Under the pieces are notes generated by a model. It did not search any database. It saw only the letters and a list, made by a program, of their open reading frames with translations, and was not told the DNA's origin. Position numbers and translations under genes: made by a program. Positions 22,119-31,146 of a stretch of DNA of 64,000 nt are shown piece after piece (the first letter of the stretch is position 1; the number at the start of each line of letters is the position of its first letter). The stretch is from Morinoia aosen (Eukaryota > Arthropoda > Malacostraca > Amphipoda > Talitridae), in contig CM059560.1 in NCBI GenBank assembly GCA_030386875.1, forward strand, positions 24,608,683 through 24,672,682, written 5' to 3'.

Positions 22119-22610
22119 TCATGGGAATAAGAAAAGGAACTTGAGCAACAACTTGAAGTTTGGTACAACTGACTTATCCTTTGAGAGCAATCCATCTGCA
22201 GTGATACCTAGGGGTAGGTCTCTAAATACAACTATAGATACCATTACTAACAACCAAGAGCAATATACAAACAATCAAGCAACTTTCTCACAACCAAGAT
22301 CTGCTAAAATTGATATGAACCTGCCAGAAAACATAGATAAAATACCTGATTCTTCCAGTCATGTCATAATCTCTGCAACAGATGAACAGATCAAACTCAC
22401 AAAACTGAGTCCATTCAGAGTGCAGAGCCTAATCAATCAAATTTGTGGCCCAGTGGAACAAGTGGAATACAAAAAAAAAACAGGAAGCTTAATAATAAAA
22501 GTAAAAACCTTTGAACAAACAAAAACATTACTTGAAGCCAAATCCTAGGATTAAATTTCTATTAATACTCAAATAGCCTGAGGAGCTCCTACTAAATGTG
22601 ACAAGATTTA

Positions 22611-22940
22611 GATTAGATTATTAGTTAGTTTAGGCCTCCCTATCCGCAACAAAGGCGATCCAAAGAGAGGAAAGAAGAAGGCACCATTTAGCATGGAGTT
22701 AAGGGACCGTGGAATCTATGCAGAAAGGGCACAGAAACAGTAAGATGAGAAAGAAGTTCATGAAACAAGATCAAAGTTGAAGAAGAAAGTAGGAGGTGCT
22801 GAAAAACAGGACAGCAGTGAACCGAAAAAAGATGGTCCGTAACCAAATAAAAACCAATTTCAACAAAAATAAAGCCCTTTACATAGTCCCCCTGGGAGCA
22901 CTAATTTCCATAGATACAATAGTTGTATCCCCCTGAGGGG
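22611..22940 (+). mobile_element. SINE-like repeat, copy 5 (reference copy)
   Basis: A 330-bp unit bounded by a perfect 14-bp duplication TGTGACAAGATTTA (22597-22610 and 22941-22954) inside Jockey ORF1. One end is a TAGATTAGATTATTAG-like AT-rich tail. The body has GGCACCATTTAGCATGGAG, GAAACAGTAAGATGAGAAAG and CAGGACAGCAGTGAACCG. The other end has two adjacent hairpins: ATACAA-TAG-TTGTAT and CCCC-CTGA-GGGG. Variable 9-15 bp target duplications across copies indicate target-primed retroposition rather than DNA transposition. Probably the hairpin end is the 5' end and the TAATCTAATC end the 3' tail, but no convincing tRNA A/B boxes are seen. The strand sign is only relative. Confidence 0.85.
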
Positions 22941-24039
22941 TGTGACAAGATTTATGCACCTGAATTTCCTGGCGAGTCTCTGGATGAACAGCTGCTGCAT
23001 CTTGCCCCTACAGGAATAGTAGGTATCAGGAAAATGTAAATGGACCCAAAGCGAGCTGACTCTCTTATGTTCGTTTTGACTTTCTAGGAACATAATGCCC
23101 TAAGGAGATTAAGGCAGGATATTTCAATTACAAAGTCCATCCTTTCTATCCAAACCCAATCCATTGCACAAAATGTTCGAAATGGGGCATACCGTTTCCA
23201 TCTGCCGAAGCAAAAAAATTTGCAGAAACTGTTCATTAGCAGAACATGATGAAGCAAGCTGAAAATCAGACAAATACCATTGCCCTAACTGCAAAGGGAA
23301 TCATTCTGCTAACTCCAAAAACTGTCCAACACATGTCCAAGAACACAAAAATTGCAAAATCAAGGCCAGCAAAAATATTTCTTTTGATGAATCACGTGCC
23401 ATCTACTCTCAACAACAAAAAACCAACTATAGATGAACACGGAACAATATATTGCCCTCGCATCACAGCACATATTCCCGGCTCTGACTCAGCCACAAGA
23501 GCAAAATTTCTCTCGGAATACATATGCAGCTGCAACCCGATCTTATAGTACACACCCCCTTGACAACAGAACCACCTCTCAGAAGAGGTGGTTCTGCTTT
23601 TTTGCTAACAAAAAACATAAGCAGATGATAACCAGCCAAAGCTGCAGGAATCAATTTAGAAGAAGAATCAAACTAGAAGAAGCCAACACGCTTCCCTGGG
23701 CTCAAATACATTGCCTGAGACTGATGTAGCCTCTGGTTATCCTCCAGATCACAGGAACATGCTAGAAAGACAATCTCAATTAAGAGATGCAAACAACTCA
23801 AATGCAACACCACATCTGCCGAAAATCTCCCAGGAGAAACAAATGGTGGGCTGCTTTAAAAATCTAACCATCCAACTTCTCCCTGCTATTATCAAAATCT
23901 TACTAGCAAACACTATAACTGAAAAATAGACAGCCTAAAAGAAATAGAAAATATATTAGAAGCTGGTGAACTAATTTCCGAGTTACTCACAAAATTAAAT
24001 GTTACCTCTCTCATCATTCAAGCATGAACTTACAATCCT

Positions 24040-24416
24040 ACAATGGAATCTAAAAGGATACTTTGCAAAACTACCTTACCTTCACTTGCTTATTGATCAA
24101 CATCAGCCAGGAATTATATGTATTCAAGAATCATTGTTACAACAGCACCATAACATATAATTGAAGAATAACTTCAGCCCTTTCCGATATGAAAGAAGGG
24201 AAGGTAGAGGAGGTGGGGGTGATCACTTTCATTCACGCCAGCATGCTAAACATAACAACACAATTGACTACTCCATTAGAACTTGTGCTCTGCAAAATAT
24301 TTATCAACAAAAAGCCTATCAATAAAATAAATATGTATTTGCCACCCCATTTGGATAGTAATGGTTTAATGCAGAAGTTGCAGGACATCAGTTATCAGAT
24401 TACAGGATAACTGATT
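24040..24416 (+). pseudogene. Jockey-like endonuclease fragment
   Basis: Translation around 24035-24170 gives LQWNLKGYFAKLPYLHLLID then PGIICIQESLL. This is the opening of an apurinic-type endonuclease (W-N-x-x-G and the Q-E metal-binding motif). A frameshifted continuation at 24189-24410 reads VGVITFIHASML and KPINKINMYLPPH, corresponding to the second and third strands of the domain. The remaining catalytic motifs (GDFN, SDH) and the RT are missing. Confidence 0.7.
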
Positions 24417-24491
24417 ACTGCAGCACTTTGCATGCTGCAGAATGCCTCAGATGCAATTCTTGTTTGGCCCTTCAAATCTTGGTTGGGGGCT

Positions 24492-24623
24492 TCAAATCTC
24501 TTCCACTTCCAAAAAAGGAAAACTTCCTCCGATCTCGGTGGCTCCGTTGAACACCACTGCAGCCTTTTGTTCCTCTTCAGACACCTCAATGATAAGTGGA
24601 ATTACTTCACTTTCTTCCGGCAC
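24492..24623 (-). CDS. Putative terminal exon of a host gene
   Basis: On the minus strand a pyrimidine-rich acceptor (TTGTCTTTCAG) is followed by 43 codons and TGA (24492-24494). The peptide is acidic: VPEESEVIPLIIEVSEEEQK, then AAVVFNGATEIGG and a C-terminal LEVEEI. The phase (0) matches the donor of the exon at 25752-25897. The intervening 1.13-kb intron contains two SINE-like insertions. No family is recognised. Downstream on this strand lies the Jockey remnant. It could be a chance ORF; the matching splice phases are the main support. Confidence 0.4.
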   Translation of the reverse strand: MPEESEVIPLIIEVSEEEQKAAVVFNGATEIGGSFPFLEVEEI

Positions 24624-24860
24624 CTGAAAGACAAGATCAAATGTGAACTCAAGTTGACAATTTTTTTAATGAAGTCTTTTGCTTCATAAGCAAGCATTTC
24701 AGTTGCAGTTAAGAGTACAGATTTAAATCTGTTAGAGAAAATGGAGCTAATATGATAAATTGAGACGCAGGTGAGAGCAATTAGAAAAAGGGGTCAGTTG
24801 TGAAGAACTACGCTGAACAGGAAGTACCTTTGAAAAGTATACGAAGAAATGGAGATGATA

Positions 24861-25200
24861 TTCTTAGTTAATTTGAGCCTCCCTATCCATAAAAAAGGCG
24901 ACCCAAAGAGAGGAAGGAGGAAGGCACCATTTAGTATGGAGTCAAGGGAACGCAAAATTTTTGCAGAAAAGGCATTAAAACAGTAACATAAGAAATAAGT
25001 TCATAAAACAAGATCAAAGTTGAAGGAAGTAGTAGTTGCTGAAAAACAGGACAGCAGTTAACCGAAAAAAGATGGCTCGTAACACCATAAAAGCTTTTTA
25101 TTTCAACAAAAAAGGCCTACCTAACTCTCAGTTTGTGCCCTCACATTGCCCCCTGGGAGCGCTAATTTGCATAGATACAATAGTTGTCTCCCTCTGATGG
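24861..25200 (+). mobile_element. SINE-like repeat, copy 6
   Basis: Perfect 15-bp target duplication GAAATGGAGATGATA at 24846-24860 and 25201-25215. Full-length, within the putative host intron. Confidence 0.85.
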
Positions 25201-25291
25201 GAAATGGAGATGATAAACTGTAGCATAATATTAAATTTAAAACTATAAGGGTCTCAATTGAGAAAGAGAAGAAAAGAGACAAAAAGCTAGG

Positions 25292-25392
25292 ATTAGATTA
25301 TATGTTAGTTCAAGCCTCCTTAACCGCTAAAAAAAGCAAGTTTAGAGGAGAGGCAGGAGAAAGGCACCATTTAGTGAGTAAATAAAAGAACG
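25292..25392 (+). mobile_element. SINE-like repeat, truncated copy 7
   Basis: Only the AT-rich end and first 100 bp of the family remain (GGATTAGATTATATGTTAG through GGCACCATTTAGTGAG). It breaks off into unique sequence. Confidence 0.7.
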
Positions 25393-25751
25393 CAATGTGG
25401 GGTATCATGGAGGAAATAAGATTTAAGGGGGAAAAAAAAACTATTGATAGTAATAGGCAAAGAAGTGTGAAATACATGGCTTAAAACAAAATCTAAGTTT
25501 ATGCACTCTATTTCCCACAATTCCTCTCTAACATTGAATGTTGTCTAATATATTTAGATTTTTGAGAGACATTAAATAATAATCCTAGCCCACATTTTTG
25601 AAAACTTTCAAAGAATAAGTATAAAAAATGAAAAAATCTATTTAATAAGACTCCTAATAATTGAGTCGAGAAAATCTGTCTATAATCTGGACATCATAAA
25701 TTTTATTCTGACATGCATGTATTCCTTAGCGGGTTACCAGACTCATCTCAC

Positions 25752-25897
25752 CTCTGCTAAACAGCCCAAGGTCTCTCTTAATTGCTCGTCAGGAGCTGTC
25801 TCGCAATTGGAAGCAGGAGGAGCTCGAATGAGAGAAGAGGCAGAGAAGAGCAGTGAGTGATCAGCAGCTTGATTGGATGGCATGTCAATCCCATGTC
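25752..25897 (-). CDS. Putative internal exon of a host gene
   Basis: Minus-strand acceptor TTTTTCAG precedes 25897 and donor GAG|GTGAGA ends the exon at 25752. The frame encodes HGIDMPSNQAADHSLLFSAS, then APPASNCETAPDEQLRETLG, ending CLAE, with phase 1 on entry and phase 0 on exit. Phase 0 fits the exon at 24492-24623. The composition (Ser, Ala, Pro, acidic) suggests a disordered region. Upstream exons could not be identified. Likely part of the same gene as 24492-24623, but unproven. Confidence 0.4.
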
Positions 25898-26063
25898 CTG
25901 AAAAATAAAAAAATTCATATGAAAGAAACAGTATGTAGCAACACTTTATGTAAAAATTAAGTCTCTCTCTGTAATGAAATCTTGAATGAACATATAAAAA
26001 CAAAAATATTGACCCTAAATGATAACATTTAATTTTAACGAGTTTTTAAATATACTAAAAAGA

Positions 26064-26400
26064 TGAGATTAGATTATTAGTTAGTTTAAGCCTCCCTATC
26101 CTCAACAAATGAGATCCAAAGAGAGGAAGGAAGAAGGCACCATTTAGTATGGAGTTAAGGTTACGTGGAATCTATGCAGAAAGGGCACAGAAACAGTAAG
26201 ATGAGAAAGAAGTTCATGAAACAAGATCAAAGTTGAAGAAGAAAGTAGTAGGTGCTGAAAAAAAACAGGACAGCAGTGAACAAAAAAAAGTGTTATTTTA
26301 ACAAAAAGAAAGCCTACATAACCTTTAGCTCGGTCCCTCACATTGTTTCCCTGGGAGCGCTAATTCCCACAGCTACAATAGTTGTATCCCCATGAGGGAA
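26064..26400 (+). mobile_element. SINE-like repeat, copy 8
   Basis: Full-length copy flanked by a 12-bp duplication ATACTAAAAAGA (26052-26063 and 26401-26412). Confidence 0.85.
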
Positions 26401-26412
26401 ATACTAAAAAGA

Positions 26413-27716
26413 ACTCAATACAATCTAACAAAGCTAATGAAGAATTTAAATTCAAATTTTGAAAAATAATTACCTTGGAAGAGAAAAACTAGACCAATAA
26501 GAACTTAGAAGAATTTTTAAATACTCTTGATAACAAAAGTTCAATGGATTTAATCTTTAGCTTATGAACATAACATACCTTGTAATGGATTAATGTATTA
26601 GATATTTTTATACAACACTTAGAGATGTTGCAATTCTCTATGAAGAAAAAGTTCATCAGAATCAATTAGATAACTAAACACTTACAACACTTACAGTAAA
26701 AATGGGCTCTTAAAATGAAGGCCCAGTAAGTCACTGACAGATTGAAATTTAATAAAGGAATTTTGTTGTCAACTCTTTGTACTGAATTTATTATGAAGAT
26801 CAACTAGCTTTTATGAAGAACCAACTTGCAAAAATAAATGTTTCATTATGTTTATATCCACTAATATGGATGAGTCAAATTTGAATTATGAAAATATAGA
26901 TACCAAGAATATGTATGGATGAATCTTGAACAATGGCTGCAGCTGCACCATTTGCAGTGAAAACACAGCTTAATGGAGTACTCTATAAAGTCATTAAGTG
27001 TGCAGAACTCATATTTGGCATGAAATTAAAAGGTGCTACCTGTGGATAATAACTGGATATGTATGCACAATATTGCCTTAATTCTAATATCATAACTAAC
27101 AAGAGTCACCCATGATGAGCTATCATTATGGGGGTACTTATGGATATAGATTCTCAAAAACAATACTACCCAATACATGAAAAGAAAAATATGTATAACA
27201 GGATGTCTACTGATATATTTCATTTCCAAATTTCAATGGTTTTCTACTATTTTTTTCAACATCCAAGAATTTTTACCTATTTTATACATAATGAATGTCG
27301 TTAACATGTAAGCAATTGGCTTATAAAGAGCAGTTTCAGTCATTAATACACTCAATAACACAGGTTCAAAAAAAGGTTGAAGTTTGTTAATACTTAATAC
27401 TAAAAGCAGCAACCAATGCATTATTGCCAAAAAGTTACCTAAATTCCTAACATAACTAGTCCAAAATGTACTCTTAACAAATGTTCAGCAAAGACCTTGT
27501 CTTAACATCTTCCAACTATAAGAGCAACAGTTCATCACATGAACAAATCAACAGACTAGAAACTAGTAGACACCGGTGGATTGTCAGATCCACTGACAGA
27601 CATATTTCCAATAAACTGCAACAAATTCCTGATTATTTGAGAAAGAAATGGGTAAAAGTTAATAAACACTTTAAACATAGGTACATAACTGTCAATTTTT
27701 ATGGAATTATCCCACT
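26413..27716. other. Unannotated AT-rich stretch
   Basis: No supported coding frames or terminal repeats. Possible intron of the minus-strand gene suggested by exons at 24.5 and 25.8 kb, but no exon is called here. Confidence 0.35.
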
Positions 27717-28490
27717 TCAAAATGAAATTGTCCCACTTATCATACAACCTAGATATTTGTATTCTTCTGTTCTACCTATTCTGATTTCCCCAATATTCCA
27801 GAGTCTGTCGCTATCAGTCTCATCTCTGTTTATAACCATAACCCTAACTTTATCAGCACCAAAGTTTATCTTAAAATCTGTTCTATATCCATTCACAATG
27901 TTAAGCCTCCTTTGTAGTTCATGCCCATGTTCACTAACCACAATATCATTAGCATAAAACAAACAGCTCAGTCTCTCCTTACCAACTTTCAATTCTAAGC
28001 TCCTCATTTTGAGTCAAACTGCCAATTCTTCGGTGTACAATCCAAACAACAGGGGAGACAGAGTACAGCCCTGCCTAACTCCTCGAACACTCCTCACTTG
28101 CCTGTTTCCAAATTTCCTAATCTGTAGATAGCACTTGTGTTCTCCTACAGACTTTGTACAATATTTACTATCTTTTGGCTAAACACAACTTTTCTCAAAA
28201 TTTCATAGAGCCTACCACAATCCACTATGTCATACACTTTCTCAATATCCAGGAATGCTAAATATATATTCTTATCATCCTTACTCATTTGCTCAATTAT
28301 TTCACTTACTACAAACAGATTAGCTTTTCCACGGCTATCTTGCGTAACACCATTCTGTTTTGGAGTCCTGGGAGAAGTCCCACGACTCCGAATTCCTGAA
28401 CTAAATGTTTCATTCTCTCATTCAAAATACCACAAAAATCTTACATACAGTGTCAGCCAGTGCAATTGGTCTGTAAATTTTAAGTAAAGT
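27717..28490 (-). pseudogene. Reverse transcriptase relic (non-LTR type)
   Basis: Reading the minus strand from 28490, a decayed RT is visible: YRPIALADTVCKIFCGILNE, then several frame-broken blocks, then GVRQGCTLSPLLFGLYTEEL (fingers/palm motif B) and the 27717-28007 frame with LSCLFYANDIV (motif C at 27945-27956). A thumb-like end reads EYKYLGCMISG. Motif C is YAND instead of YADD, so the first catalytic Asp is lost. It resembles RTs that are abundant in arthropod genomes and predicted as single-ORF reverse transcriptases. Endonuclease and 3' tail were not found. Confidence 0.75.
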
Positions 28491-28531
28491 AGGCCTACTG
28501 TCAGCAGGTTATTTTCAAGAAAAGAAATTTT

Positions 28532-28945
28532 GGTCAATATGTATTTTAGGGGCCTCACGGAAGTTAATAATTCCGTTACAAGCAATCACTAAAGAAACAC
28601 ATTTATAAACATTTTTAATATAACCTTTCTTTTGTTTTCAACTAAAACATCCTAGAAGTGGGCTCAGGTCCGGGGGGTTAGCGAATAATAAATTACGCAA
28701 TATATTGCAGAAACAACTTTTCTCCTGCCTGCCGCGCTCGTTGCGTTGTTGGAACGCACGCTCCTTTGGCACAACAAAGACAGTTCATGAGCGACACTCC
28801 TATAACTTCAAAGTCGAATAACTCTTAAAAAACGCATCAGCAAGCAGAATGACATTCATGTAAAACGTTTTTAAATGTGTTCCTTTAGTGATTACTTGGA
28901 ACGGAATTATTCACTTCCATGAGGCACCTAAAATACATATTGACC
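28532..28945. mobile_element. MITE with about 80-bp terminal inverted repeats
   Basis: Left arm 28532-28612 (starting GGTCAATATGTATTTTAG) and right arm 28867-28945 (ending AAAATACATATTGACC) are inverted repeats with about ten differences. The 254-bp centre contains CCTAGAAGTGGGCTCAGG, which recurs as TACTAGAAGTGGGTTCAGG at about 47330, so a relative lies next to the LTR element. Target duplication is not clear. Confidence 0.75.
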
Positions 28946-28981
28946 ATAATTTTTTAGGTAATGTTAAGTAAATACTCGTTT

Positions 28982-29737
28982 GGGTAAATGTTGAGTTGAC
29001 CATTATTGATTTTCCACTTTTGGATGCCTAAATATTGTTAATGAAATCAAAATAAACAAGTTTTCTTCAATGCACTTTTCGTTGCAAATGAGTATTTTAC
29101 AAGTTATAGCAGTAAATGAGTTACCGGAACTCCAGTGTTTGAGGCGGGAAAAAATAAATAAGGGAAGCAAACCCCCTATGACAAACGTAAAGAGGTTGGG
29201 TCTTGAGGGGAAGCCACAGTTCTGCTAGTGAATTCTGCTAGTGATTATTATAGTTCTGCTAGTGATTATGTCATTTTAACCTATTGATTACGTTTCCGTT
29301 AACGGGCGAGTCTATTCGAGTCTTCCCCCATGTCGTTGAGTCCATTTTGAGGTCTTCCCCTTCTTTTTGGCGCGCTTGCACACACTCGATCATTCGACGT
29401 AATGGGTCGGTTACAACCTTTATTTATAATTTTCACTAGAAGAACTGTGGCTACCCCTCACGACCCAACCTCTTTACGTTTGTAATAGGGTGTTAGCTTC
29501 CGTTATTTATTAAATTTGGTGCGATCACTGCGAAAGGAAACTTTAATGTTGAATACTTAATTACTTCCCACTCCAAACACTACAGTTGCGGTAAGTAATT
29601 CATTCCTATAACTCGTTCAATAATTATTTCCGACGGAAAGTGCATAGAAGAAAAGTTTTTCATTTACACATAATTAACTATGTTTAGGCACCCAAAAGTG
29701 GAAAATCAATTATGGTCAACTCCTCAACATTTACCCA
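28982..29737. mobile_element. Foldback element with 250-300-bp arms
   Basis: The left arm 28982-29232 and right arm 29430-29737 are inverted copies. Paired landmarks are TGGGTAAATGTTGAG at the outer left and CTCAACATTTACCCA at the outer right, and ACAAACGTAAAGAGGTTGGG against CCCAACCTCTTTACGTTTGT nearer the centre. The right arm has about 80 bp not present in the left. The loop is about 200 bp. The same family occurs at 47434-47728, beside the LTR retrotransposon. No coding capacity. Confidence 0.8.
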
Positions 29738-30900
29738 TTTGCACCAGAAATGGCATAGAAGAAAAGTTGTTTAGTTTGATGTGATTACCACGATTCAAGC
29801 AAAAAAATTTTGAAAATCGATTAGTGTGTTATTCTGAAAATTTATCCAAATTTTGAACAATACCAGTGAAGTTTTTTCTTATTGTAAGCTTGGTAAAATT
29901 TCACATCACATCCTGCTTCCAGATTAATTTACACACAGAAATTTAGATACAAATGAAGCTGATAGCTCACCCTACCACATGATTTAGGTCACCTTTTTGG
30001 AATGAAAAACTCCAAAGTATTAAAAAAAATCGAAAATAAGCAGTTATGTCATTTTTCGGCATTGAATTGTAGCACGTCATTTTCTTATTTTTTATTTCCT
30101 TTGTATTTTAAATTTCAGGCAAGTCAACAGCATTTTCCCATGGAACTAGCATATCAAATTTGAACTGTTTTAATTGTGAATGGTTTCAAAGCTTTGATAA
30201 AGAGATGCAACTTTATCCATTGAAAAAAATCAGTTATGAGCCATCCTTTTAAAATTATATTAAAATAATATAAAAAGTTTAATTTCTTACCTTCCAGTTC
30301 CAAACTCCAGTGATCATATAACAACAGCACAGCACCACTTTTCATTGAAATGTGAGTCTTGAATGCATATAGGATTTTTTGGTATAGTTGGTCATTTTGA
30401 AATGGCTGCTGCTAACACAAATAAGAGTTATTAATTAAAATTGTTGCAACTCGGAAAAATCTATTCTTCAAAATTGAATTCAGGACATTGAAATATCTTG
30501 CGTAGATTTTTAGAATTACTCCGACATTAAATTAAGGAACACTTATTTAATTTAACGTGAGGCGGCGACATTTCACTTCACTTGACTCGATCACACTTCG
30601 TTTCAACGGCATGCCAGATTGTCGTACCAGTAACGCTTCGCTTACAGTAATGCCAGATTTCGGGTTAGCAGTGTTGCCAGATGCAATGTAACTTTATGTA
30701 AGCGGCGCTACTAATGGTGCGATGCTATGACGTCACTCGCACGCAGCACGATTCGATAAAAGACTGGTTTGCTGCTACCTGTTCTTTCGTCTACCATGGC
30801 CAGGATGCCCATTCAACTTTTAGCTATTAGACCGATAACATCGTTCTCTCTCTAAGATAGATATAATATTTTTTAAAAAACCTTACCAATAGTCCTGAAG
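29738..30900. other. Mostly unannotated; possible PLE leader at its end
   Basis: 29738-30540 shows nothing recognisable. 30540-30900 lies just upstream of a PLE 5' coding fragment and shares the word GTCACTCGCACGCAGCA with 19158, so it may be the PLE promoter/leader. Confidence 0.4.
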
Positions 30901-31146
30901 ATGCCTTTAGGAAGGCGGAACCGGCCGACGAACTCAGTAGGAAATTTACTTAGTCTTTTAAATAACGTAGGAAAAGCAGCTTTTAGGAAGCTAGAAAAAT
31001 TAAATAAAGCCTCCACTAACATAACTTATGGTCATATTTTTAATAATGTATGCGTGAAAGAAGGGTTGTTCCCCCTTTATACTAATATATATATATATGA
31101 TAAAGAAGACTACTGTAAATTCGACATGAAATGTTTGACCACCTGA
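30901..31146 (+). pseudogene. PLE N-terminal coding fragment
   Basis: An 81-codon frame encoding FRKLEKLNKASTNITYGHIF, then NNVCVKEGLFPLYTNIYIYD. This aligns with the N-terminal region of the other PLE here (FRALDKLVIKKIKDMCHLTF, EVCLQNDLLPTYTNVRLYDD). The segment also matches the inverted fragment at 18325-18434 at the nucleotide level. It stops at TGA 31144-31146; nothing of the RT or nuclease follows, so this is a 5' fragment or solo pseudo-LTR. Confidence 0.75.

Larger units (their letters stand above)
21590..23550 (+). pseudogene. Jockey-like ORF1 (Gag-like) with CCHC zinc knuckles
   Basis: Readable blocks are about 21660-21739 (KPTNPQKQTLDESLEPAEKE), 22128-22546 (KLSPFRVQSLINQI then GSLIIKV, an RRM-like fold typical of Jockey ORF1), 22955-23100 (APEFPGESLDEQLLHLAP, GIVGIRKM) and 23105-23420. 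The last has zinc knuckles: CTKCSKWG then HTVSIC (split by a one-base deletion), CRNCSLAEH (its last Cys is now a TGA stop) and CPNCKGNHSANSKNC. This protein would bind element RNA and carry it to the nucleus. Multiple stops and frameshifts make it a pseudogene. Confidence 0.7.
21382..24416 (+). mobile_element. Decayed Jockey-like non-LTR retrotransposon
   Basis: Collinear remnants of an ORF1 (RRM-like region and CCHC zinc knuckles) and an endonuclease, in the order expected of Jockey-clade elements, over 3 kb. ORF1 is interrupted by two SINE-like insertions (21740-22118 and 22611-22940). Coding sequence resumes on either side of each, after allowing for the target duplication. The 3' part with the reverse transcriptase is absent: recognisable sequence stops at about 24416, so the element lost its 3' half by deletion, unlike the usual 5' truncation. 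Confidence 0.7.

Noticed and set aside
27481..27957. 158-codon plus-strand ORF
   Set aside because: Its second half is antisense to the RT relic and the first half shows no family features.
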